Source: Bog-473 sp963828505 (GTDB taxonomy: Bacteria; Actinomycetota; Acidimicrobiia; Acidimicrobiales; RAAP-2). From it: DNA of 64,000 nucleotides. The notes under the pieces were generated by a model. That model was not told where the DNA came from, did no database searches, and saw nothing but the letters and a program-made list of their open reading frames with translations. This document shows, piece by piece, positions 53,864-64,000 of this stretch. Position numbers and translations under genes: made by a program. Numbering within the stretch: position 1 is the first letter of the stretch; each line of letters begins with the position of its first letter. The stretch spans positions 3,362 through 67,361 of the forward strand of contig CAWHFM010000025.1 of the NCBI GenBank assembly GCA_963828505.1, in the 5' to 3' direction.

Positions 53864-56800
53864 ATGAGGACAAATCGCCTACGGCTTCGAGTCCCCCTGG
53901 CGACCGTGGCCGCGGCCGGTCTCATGACCGTGGCCCTTCCTGCCATCTCGGCGTTGTCCGGCGCATCCGCGACGGGGGGCTCCACGTCCGGAACGACCAC
54001 CACCACGACGTCCACGTCCACGTCCACGACGACGACCGACCCGGCCACGACGGGGACTACCACCACCTCGACGCCCTCGTCTACGTCCACCACAACGACC
54101 GACCCGGCCACGAAGGGGACGGCCGCAGCATCACCCCTGGCCAACTCGGCGCTGAGCTGCTCGTCACCGACGATCTACAACATCAACTCGACAGGAAGCC
54201 TCTACGCGCTCAACTACACGACCCTGGCCAACACGGCAGCAACACCGTCGAACGTCGCCGGGAACGGCTCCTCCGTCAACGCCCTCGCCATGTCAGCCGA
54301 CGGGCTCACCGTGTTCACGGCCAACCAGACGCCGAGCGGAGGGAACACCACGGTCCACGTGACGAACGTCTCCTTGGGCACGACCGCCAACTTCACCGCG
54401 ACGGCCGCCAACGTGAGCACTCTCATCGCCGGCGGGGTCAACCCGACGAACGGCTACTACTACTACGGCGGCTGGAACTCGGCGGAGTCCACCTTCTACC
54501 TGTTCGCCTTCAACCCGGCGAATGACTCCGCCAGCGCTGCCGGCACGATCACGCCACCGGGGGGCGTCTCGTACCAGTCCGGCGACCTGACTTTCGACAA
54601 CGCGGGCAACATGACCATCCTCGCCGGCACCACGACGAACTCGGCCAAGCTGCTCTCGATCGCTACACCCGTGCCCACCTCGGGTACGGGTTCCCTTCCG
54701 TTCACGACGCTCGCCACCCTCTCGTCGGTCAGTCTCGAGACTTACGTGGGCGTCGCCTTCGCCGCCAACTCCACTCTGTACGTGGAGACAAGCTCGGGGC
54801 AGTTCGACAGCGTCAACCCGAACTCGGGCGCCGTCACACTCCTCGGCACCCAGACCGGTTTCAGCGGTTCACTGGACGACCTCGCCAGCTGCACCTACAA
54901 CGGGTCTCTGGCGGTGCAGAAGAACATCGTCGGGAGGGTGGCGCCAACCGACCAGTTCACGATGACCATCACGGGTGGCGGCGTCGCGAGCGGGAACACC
55001 GGCACCACGAGCGGCTCGTCGACCGGCGTCCAGACGTCCCCGGGCGAAGTCGCCGGTCCCATCGTCGGCCTTCCTGGGACGACGTACAACGTGGTGGAGA
55101 CCGCCGCCAGCGGCAGCCTGGCGAACTACACCACGACCTGGTCGTGCCTGAACGGGTCCAGCACGTTCTCCAGCGGCACCGGGACAAGTTTCAGCGTCTT
55201 GTTCCCGGCACCCAGCGGGAGTGCCGGGGCCGCTCTGGTCTGCACCTTCACCAATACACCCGCGTCCATTTCCGTGACCAAGACGCCGAGCCCGACCACC
55301 GTCACGGCGGCCGGGCAGACGATCACCTACTCCTATGCCGTGACCAACACTGGTCCGTTGCCCCTGACCAACGTGACGGTGGCCGACACGCAGACGCCTC
55401 CGGCCGGGGCGCTCACCAGTGGGCCCACCTGCGTGAGCCTGAGCAACCCGGTCGGCACGTGCTCGGGCTCGAGCGTCGCCACGTTGGCGGCAGGCCGCAT
55501 TGCGAACTTCACCGCCACCTACGTCGTGACCCAAGTGGACATGGACCACGGTTCGGTCGCCGACTCGGCGACCGCCACCGGGAACGCGCCTTCGGGGACA
55601 CCGGTCTCGGCCACCGCGACGGCCTCGGTGACCGCCACCCAGACGTCGTCGATCTCCATCGTCAAGTCGGCCAGCCCGACCGAGCTGACCGAGCCCGGCC
55701 AGACCATCACCTACACCTTCGTGGTCACGAACACGGGGAACACCGACCTGACGGCTGTCGGCGTTACGGACCATCCGACGACGCCGGCGGGTCCTCTGAC
55801 GACGGGTCCAACGTGCCAGAGCCTGTCCAACCCCGCGGGTTCCTGCTCGGGCAACTCGATCAGTCTGGCTCCTAAACAGGTGGCCACGTTCACCGCCACT
55901 TACAACTCGAACCAGACCGACTTCGACCACGGCTCCGTCGTCGACAGCGCGACGGCGGCTGGTACGCCGCCCACCGGGTCGCCTGTGAGCGGCACGTCCA
56001 ACACGGTCACGGTGAGCGTGAACCAGACCCCAGGGATCACGATCACGAAGTCGGCCAGCCCGACCACGGTCACCGCAGCCGGCCAGACCGTCACCTACAC
56101 CTTCTCGGTTCATAACTCGGGCAACGTGGACCTGACCGGCGTCGGTGTCACCGACCTCCCGACGGCGCCCGCGGGCGGCGTCACGGCGACCTGCCAGACC
56201 CTGAGCGCGCCGACCGGCACGTGCTCCGGACTGACGACCTCCCTCGTGCCGGGCCAGATCGCAACGTTCACCGGGACCTACGTCGTGACACTGGCCGACC
56301 TCAACCACGGCTCCATCGTTGACGACGCCACCACGCAGGGAACCACGCCCGCCAGCGGCACGGTGAGCAACACTTCGAACACGGTCACGGTCACCGCGTC
56401 CCAGTCGCCGACGCTCTCCATCGGCAAGTCGGCCAACCCGACGACTGTGACCGCGGCGGGCCAGAACGTGGCCTACACCTTCTCGGTCACCAACTCGGGG
56501 AACGTCACAATCACCAGCGTCGGGGTCACGGACGTGCCCGTGAGCCCTGCGGGCATTGTCACGGCCACATGTATCGCCCTGACATCTCCCACCGGCACGT
56601 GCTCGGGGGCGACCACCACCTTGTTGCCGGGACAGTCGGCCATCTTTACGGGGTCGTACACGGTGACACAGGCCGACATAAACCACGGCACCATTCAGGA
56701 CACTGCCCTCGCCTCCGGCACGTCCCCCTCGAGCACGCCCGTGACCGCGACGTCGAGCCAAGTCACGGTCAACGTGACCCAGACGGCTTCGCTGACCATC

Positions 56801-59800
56801 GCCAAGACGGCGACCCCGACCACCGTGACTGCGGCTGGCCAGCCGGTGACCTACACGTTTAGCGTGACCAATACCGGCAACCTGACACTGACCTCGGTGG
56901 GGGTTACCGACGTACCGACAGCGCCCGCCGGCGCTGTCACCGCGACCTGTCAGAGACCTTACCGGTCCGACCGGCACGTGCTCGGGGGCGACCACCACCT
57001 TGTTGCCGAACCAGACCGCACTATTCAGCGGCACCTACGACGTGACCCAGGCCGACATCAACCACGGTTCGATCGTTGACCACGCGACGACCGAGGGCAC
57101 CACCCCTTCAGGCGGCACGACTCCCATCGCCACCTCCAACATCGTCACGGTCAATGTGACCCAGACGGATACGCTCTCCATCGCCAAGTCGGCGACCCCG
57201 ACCACCGTGACTGCGGCTGGCCAGCCGGTGACCTACACGTTTAGCGTGACCAATACCGGGAACCTGACACTGACCTCGGTGGGGGTTACCGACGTACCGA
57301 CAGCGCCCGCCGGCGCTGTCACCGCGACCTGTCAGAGCCTTACCGGTCCGACCGGCACGTGCTCGGGGGCGACCACCACCTTGTTGCCGAACCAGACCGC
57401 AACTATTCAGCGGCACCTACGACGTGACCCAGGCCGACATCAATCACGGTTCGATCGTTGACCACGCGACGACCGAGGGCACCACCCCTTCAGGCGGCAC
57501 GAGTACCATCGCCACCTCCAACACCGTCACGGTCAATGTGACCCAGACGGATACGCTCTCCATCGCCAAGTCGGCGAACCCGACCGACCGTGACTGCGGC
57601 TGGCCAGCCGGTGACATACACGTTCAGCGTGACTCAATACCGGCAACCTGACACTGACCTCGGTGGGGGTTACCGACGTACCGACAGCGCCCGCCGGCGC
57701 TGTCACCGCGACCTGTCAGAGCCTTACCGGTCCGACCGGCACGTGCTCGGGGGCGACCACCACCTTGTTGCCGAACCAGACCGCACTATTCAGCGGCACC
57801 TACGACGTGACCCAGGCCGACATCAACCACGGTTCGATCGTTGACCACACGACGACCGAGGGCACCACCCCTTCAGGCGGCACGACTCCCATCGCCACCT
57901 CCAACATCATCACGGTCAATGTGACTCAATCGTCTGCCCTGTCGATAACCAAGGCGGCCACCCCGACCACGTTGACGCAGGCAGGGGAGACAATCGACTA
58001 CACGTTCGACGTGACCAACGCGGGTAACGTCAACCTGACCGATGTCGGTGTGACCGATAACCCGCAGTCTCCGGCAGGTCCGCTCACCACCGGTCCGACC
58101 TGCCAGAGCCTGGTGAACCCGTCCGGTACGTGCTCGGGCGCGACGACCTCGCTGGTTCCCGGCCAGGAGGCGGTCTTCACCGCCACCTACGTCGTGACCC
58201 AAGCCGACGTTGACCACGGCTCGGTTGTCGACCACGCCACGGCTACGGGCACGACCCCCTCGGGCGGCACGGTAAGTAAAATTTCCAACACGGTGACCGT
58301 GACCGCGACACAGTCACCTCAGCTCACCATCACCAAATCGGCGTCTCCGACGACCGTGACTGCGGCCGGCCAGACGGTGACCTACACCTTCAGTGTCGTG
58401 AACACCGGCAACGTGACACTGACCTCGGTGGGCGTCACCGACGTCCCAACCGCGCCTGCTGGCGTGGTCACCGCAACCTGCCAGAGTCTCAGCTCACCTC
58501 CGGGCACCTGCTCGGGCGCGACGACGACCCTGGATCCGGGCCAGATCGCAACGTTCACCGGCACCTACGACGTGTCCCAGGCCGACATCGACCACGGTTC
58601 GATCGTCGACCACGCCATCGCGCAGGGCACCACCCCCTCAAGCGGCACGGTGACGAGCCCCGCCTCCAACACCGTCACCGTGACCGCGACTCAGTCGGCG
58701 AGGCTCTCCATCGACAAGTCGGCAACCCCGACGACCGTGACGGCCGCCGGTCAGAGCGTGGACTACACCTTCACCGTTGAAAACACCGGCGACGTGACAC
58801 TGACCTCGGTGGGAGTGACCGACGAATCCGACGTCGCCCGCTGGTGGGGTCACCGCAACCTGCCAGAGCCTCAGCTCACCTCCGGGCACCTGCTCGGGCG
58901 CGACGACGACCCTGGATCCGGGCCAGATCGCAACGTTCACCGGCACCTACGACGTGTCCCAGGCCGACATCGACCACGGTTCGATCGTCGACAATGCGAT
59001 CGACGCAGGGCACCACCCCCTCGAGCGGCACGGTCAGTGCCACCTCCAACACCGTGACGGTGACCGCAACACACTCGCCGTCACTCTCAATAGCCAAGTC
59101 GGCAACCCCGACGACCGTGACGGCCGCCGGCCAGAGCGTGGACTACAGCTTCGCCGTCGAAAACACCGGCAACGTGACACTGACCTCGGTGGGAGTGACC
59201 GACGAACCGACGTCGCCCGCCGGCGGGGTCATCGCAACCTGCCAGAGCCTCGGCAGCCCGGTCGGGACCTGCTCGGGCGCGACCACGACCCTGCTGCCGC
59301 ACCAGACGGCAGTCTTCTCCGGCACTTACACCGTCACTCAAGCTGACATCGACCACGGCTCGATAGTCGACGACGCCATTGCCACGGGAACGCCGCCGTC
59401 CGGAACTGCGGTCACTGCCACGTCCAACACGGTCACGGTGACGGCGACCCAGTCGGCCTCCATCGTCATCGACAAGACGGCGTCTCCGACGACAGTGACA
59501 GCGGCCGGCCAGATCATCACCTACACCTTCATGGTCACCAACACCAGCAACGTGACCCTCACCGACGTCAATGTGACCGACAATCCGACGCCGCCGGCCG
59601 GAGGCGTCATCGCAACCTGCCAAAGCCTCTCTGACCCGACGGGCAGCTGCTCGGGAACGACCACAACCCTCCTGCCGGGTCAGATCGCATCGTTTACCGG
59701 CACCTACGTCGTGACCCAGACCGACATCGACAACGGCAAGATCGTGGACCGGGCCACAGCCACGGGCACTCCGCCCTCGGGTCCTCCCGTGTCCGACAGC

Positions 59801-62800
59801 TCCGACCGTGACGTCGTGGTGGTCGTGACTCAGACCGAGTCCCTCTCGATCGTCAAGAGCGCGAGTCCCACCACGGTGACCGGGGCCAACCAGGCCGTCA
59901 CCTACACCTTCATGGTCACCAACACCGGCAACGTGACCCTCACCGACGTCGGGGTGAAGGACAATCCGGTCGCCCCGGCCGGCGGAGTGACACCGACCTG
60001 CCAGGTCTTGTCGAATCCTGCCGGCTCGTGCTCGGGGGCGACGACCTCTCTCGCCCCCGGACAGATCGCAACCTTCAGTGGCATCTATACCGTGACCCAG
60101 GCCGACATCGACCAAGGATCGATCGTCGACACGGCGACGGCGACGGGCACCCCGCCCTCCGGCCGCGACGTCACGGCGACCTCCGCCATTGTGACGGTGG
60201 ATGTGACCGAATCTCCCGGGCTCTCGGTCCTCAAGTCTGCGTCACCCACATCGGTGACAGCCGCCGGCCAGAGCGTGACCTACACCTTCACAGTCACCGA
60301 CAGTGGAAACGAGACGCTTACCGACGTGGGTGTCACCGATATGCCGACCGCGCCTGCCGGCGGGGTCAGCCCGACGTGCCAACACCTGACGAACCCCGCC
60401 GGAACCTGCTCGGGCGCCACGACCTCGCTAGATCCTGGACAGATAGCGACCTTCACGGGCACCTACGTTGTGAGCCAGGCCGACGTCGACCACGGCTCCA
60501 TCGGTGACAGCGCCTTGGCCGCGGGCACGACTCCGTCGGACACCCCGGTCACTGCGCCCTCCAATCCGGTGACGGTCACCGTGAGCCAATCGCCCGGCAT
60601 CTCCATCGTAAAGGCGGCAACCCCGACCACGGTGACGGCGGCGAACCAGAGCGTGAACTACACCTTCACGGTCACCAACTCCGGCGACGTGACCCTCACC
60701 GGCGTGGGCGTGACCGACGTGCCGACCGCGCCCGCCGGCGTGGTCGCCGCCACGTGTCAGGGTCTGACGAACCCGGTCGGAACCTGCTCGGGGGCGACCA
60801 CGACCCTGGCCCCTGGACAGATAGCGGACTTCACGGGCACCTATGTGGTGACCCAGGCGGACGTCGACCACGGCTCCATCGTCGACGACGCTACGACCCA
60901 GGGCACCACGCCCTCAGGCGGGACGGCGACCGCGACTTCCAGCACGGTGACGGTCACCGTGACCCAATCGCCCGGCATCTCCATCGTCAAGGCGGCCACA
61001 CCGACCACGGTGACCGCGCCGAACCAGAGCGTCGACTACACCTTCACGGTCACCAACTCCGGCAACGTGACCCTCACCGGTGTGGGCGTGACCGACGTGC
61101 CGACCGCGCCCGCCGGCGTGGTCGCCGCCACGTGTCAGGGTCTGACGAACCCGGTCGGAACCTGCTCGGGGGCGACCACGACCCTGGCCCCTGGACAGAT
61201 AGCGGACTTCACGGGCACCTATGTGGTGACCCAGGCGGACGTCGACCACGGCTCCATCGTCGACGACGCCACGACCCAGGGCACCACACCCTCAGGCGGC
61301 ACGACCCCCGTCGCCACCTCCGACACCGTCACGGTGAATGTGACCCAGTCGCCGTCGCTTTCCATCGTCAAGTCGGCCACTCCGACCACGGTCACCGCGG
61401 CGAACCAGAGCGTGGACTACACCTTCACGGTCACCAACTCCGGCAACGTGACCCTCACCGGTGTGGGCGTGACCGACGTGCCGACCGCGCCCGCCGGAGT
61501 GGTTACCGCGACCTGCCAGAGCCTCAGTGGCCCGACGGGGACGTGCTCGGGCACGACCACCACCTTGTTGCCGCAGCAGTCGGCCCTCTTCACGGGGTCG
61601 TACACGGTGACGCAGGCGGACGTCGACCACGGCTCGATCGTCGACGACGCCACGACCCAGGGCACCACACCCTCAGGCGGCACGACCCCCGTCGCCACCT
61701 CCAACACCGTCACGGTGAATGCGCCCCCCACGCCATCCCTCACCATCGGCAAGTCGGCTACCCCGACCACGGTGACCGCGGCGAACCAGAGCGTGACCTA
61801 CACCTTCACGGTCGCCAACACGGGCAACCTCACGCTGACGACGGTGGGCGTCACCGACGTCCCGACCGCGCCCGCCGGCATCGTCATCCCAACCTGCACG
61901 AGCCTGAGCTCGCCCGCGGGCACGTGCACGGGTACGAGCACGACGCTGCTGCCGGGCCAGATCGCGACCTTCACCGGTATCTACACGGTGACCCAGGCCG
62001 ACATCGACCACGGCTCCATCGCGGACAGCGCCGTGGCGGCTGGGACTACGCCATCGGACACGTCTGTCACGGCCGACTCCAACTCCGTCACCGTCGACGT
62101 CACCCAATCGGGATCACTCTCCATCGCGAAGTCTGCTTCCCCGACGACCGTCACCGCGGCCGACCAGACGATCAACTACACCTTCACGGTCACCAACACG
62201 GGGAACGTGACTCTCACGGGCGTGGGCGTCACCGACGTGCCGACTGCGCCCGCCGGGGGCGTCAACCCCACCTGCCAGATCCTCACCAACCCGGGAGGTA
62301 CGTGCTCGGGAGCCACCACCTCACTCGAGCCAGGTCAGACGGCTATCTTCACCGGCCCCTACACGGTGACGCAGGCCGACGTCGACAATGGCTCGGTGAT
62401 CGATGTGGCCACGACCCAAGGCACCACACCCTCGGGCGGCACGACCCCCATCGCCACCTCCAACACGGTCACCGTCGACGTGACCCCGTCGCCCTTGCTC
62501 TCGATCTCCAAGACGGCCGACCCCACGACCGTCACCGCGGCCAACCAGACGATCAACTACACCTTCACGGTCACCAACACGGGGAACGTGACCCTCACGG
62601 GTGTGGGCGTTACCGACGTCCCGACCGCACCCGCTGGCACCGTCCCCACCACCTGCCAGAGCCTGAGCACACCAACGGGCACGTGCTCGGGCGCGACGAC
62701 GACCCTGGTTCCGGGCCAGAGCGCGGACTTCACTGGCATCTACACGGTGACACAGGCCGATATCGACAACGGCTCCATCGCCGATACGGCGACAGCCGCG

Positions 62801-64000
62801 GGCACGTCCCCCTCGGGCGGGACGATCACCGCCGACTCCAACCTGGTCACTGTCGACGTGACCCAGTCGCCGTCCCTCTCCATCACCAAGGCGGCCGACC
62901 CGACCACCGTGACGGCAGCGGGGCAGACCGTGACCTACACGTTCACCGTCGAAAACACGGGGAACTCGACGATCACCGGCGTCACCGTGACCGACTTGCC
63001 CACACCGCCTGCCGGCGGAATCGTCCCTGACTGTTTGACGCGTGTCGACCCCGCCGGCACGTGCTCGGGCACCTCGACCACCCTGGTGCCGGGCGAGAGC
63101 GCCGTGTTCAGCGGTACCTACACGGTCACGCAGGCCGACATCGACAACGGCTCCATCGTGGACACGGCAATGACCACGGGGACCGCCCCCTCCGGCGGTA
63201 CGGTGACCGCCACTTCCAATCAGGTCAGGGTCGTGGTGACGCAGTCGCCTTCGCTTTCAATCGAGAAGTCCGCCGATCCCATGCTCGTGACCACCGTGGG
63301 CCAGGTCGTCACCTACACGTTCACGGTGGCGAACACCGGGAACGTGACCCTCACCGGCGTCGGTGTCACTGACGTGCCGACCGCTCCTGCCGGAGGCGTC
63401 ACTGCAGCCTGCCAGAGTCTCTCCAACCCCGCGGGTACGTGCTCAGGCGCGACCACCGCGCTCGTGCCAGGCCAGATCGCGACCTTCACCGGTGACTACA
63501 CGGTGACGCAGGAGGACATAGACAACGGCTCCATCGTCGATGACGCTACGACCCACGGCACCACCCCCTCGGGCGGAACCACGGACGCGGGCTCCAACAC
63601 GGTGACGGTCGAGGCCCCCAACTCGCCGTCCATCACCATCGCCAAAGCGGCCAGCCCGATGACGGTCACGAGCGCTGGGGAGGGCATCACCTACACCTTC
63701 ACCGTGAGAAACAACGGGAACGACGACCTCGGTGACGTGGGGGTGACGGACAACCCAGTGAGTCCGGCCGGTGGGGTTAGCCCTACGTGTCAGAGCCTCA
63801 GCACACCGACCGGCGCCTGCTCGGGTGCGACGACCACGCTCATCCCCGGCCAGACGGCGATCTTCACCGCGACCTATGCCGTCACCCAGGCTGACGTCGA
63901 CCATGGCTCCATCGCGGACACGGCGACGGCAACAGGGACTCCTTCCGTGGGCCTGCCCGTGACCAGCGGCTCGAACACCGTCACGGTGAATGTGACCCAG
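53864..64000 (+). CDS. Giant secreted DUF7507-repeat protein (3' partial, several single-base indels)
   Basis: The start is ATG 53864 with a signal peptide (RVPLATVAAAGLMTVALPAI). A Thr/Ser-Asp linker (TTTTSTSTSTTTTDPA type) follows, then a DUF6923-like propeller region (ALSCSSPTIYNINSTGSLYA, to about 54890) and a spacer with FTMTITGGG. From about 55262 at least 23 DUF7507-like repeats of 126-128 residues run to the window edge. Each reads like SIxKSASPTTVTAAGQTVTY, TNTGNVTLTSVGVTDVPTAP and ATCQSLSxPTGTCSG with two Cys. The frame breaks at six extra bases between 56956 and 59003 and is open from there to 64000. More than 3,300 residues are in view; the anchor must lie beyond. It is likely an adhesin or cell-surface stalk. 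Confidence 0.82.
55262..64000 (+). repeat. At least 23 tandem 378-384-bp repeats coding DUF7507-like domains
   Basis: Unit starts lie near 55262, 55648, 56032, 56407, 56785, 57168, 57550, 57934, 58318, 58700, 59078, 59455, 59838, 60215, 60592, 60970, 61348, 61730, 62110, 62490, 62868, 63246 and 63628. Units 5-7 and units 15-16 are nearly identical at the DNA level, which indicates recent duplication or gene conversion. The others have diverged but keep the period. Confidence 0.9.

Noticed and set aside
60754..63030. A long plus-strand frame rich in His, Arg and Asp over the DUF7507 repeats
   Set aside because: It is the same repeat DNA read one base off. The true frame, with TVTAAGQ and TNTGN motifs, is open over the same span.

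Overview
The window is high-GC DNA from an actinobacterium. Acidimicrobiia is the most likely class. This rests on the six-bladed GGYW/FGDA propeller protein at the left edge, the DUF7507-type surface proteins, a sortase-E-like LAFTG anchor, the F420-type and mycothiol-type enzyme families, pervasive GTG starts, and ATGA/GTGA stop-start overlaps. Taxonomy is inferred from gene content only. Layout, left to right: (1) 0-16 kb is housekeeping and metabolic chromosome: a secreted MBG/propeller protein cut by the window edge, the ABC-F factor EttA, an NRDE protein, a methyltransferase, an Lrp regulator coupled to a lipoprotein, a PLP decarboxylase coupled to a mycothiol-type isomerase, a SulP transporter, and a tightly overlapping run of aminotransferase, PhzF, Nudix, zinc ribbon, histidine phosphatase and DUF2889 genes. 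(2) 16-36.5 kb holds a beta-helix lipoprotein, cydDC, a thiolase, a dienelactone hydrolase, an amine oxidase, an aldehyde dehydrogenase, a two-component system beside a divergent secreted protein, a cNMP-binding protein, an S53 peptidase, and an LLM oxidoreductase and SnoaL-like gene that are both frame-disrupted. (3) 36.6-46.4 kb is an integration hotspot at the 3' end of the RNase P RNA gene. (4) 46.4-50.6 kb returns to core genome: rnpB, xseA-xseB, an MBL hydrolase and an FAD reductase. (5) 50.7-64 kb carries two surface proteins. The second is a giant protein with at least 23 DUF7507-like repeats that runs off the right edge.

The most interesting part is region 3. The last 33 bases of the rnpB side (46389-46421) recur in the same orientation at 39133-39165 (one mismatch) and at 36623-36655 (three mismatches). 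The 7.3-kb segment 39133-46421 has a tyrosine integrase beside rnpB, a divergent control region with inverted repeats, an excisionase-like gene, and a densely overlapping leftward operon. That operon encodes a replication initiator with four iteron-like repeats inside its coding sequence, a possible helicase-loader protein, several small zinc-finger or unknown proteins, and an HK97-type major capsid protein. No terminase, portal, protease or tail gene is visible, so it looks like a minimal capsid-encoding satellite, similar in outline to phiRv1/phiRv2 of Mycobacterium tuberculosis. Direct repeats inside both ends look like integrase arm sites. The older, integrase-less 2.5-kb segment 36623-39165 looks like a previous integrant pushed outward.

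A technical theme matters for every reader. About 19 places show a protein family continuing in another frame after a single-base change. In the giant repeat gene, comparison of near-identical copies shows that six of these are single extra bases. Many interrupted genes are therefore probably sequencing or assembly indels, although the concentration in 33-45 kb leaves real decay possible there. Frameshifted genes are listed as one feature spanning both frames.
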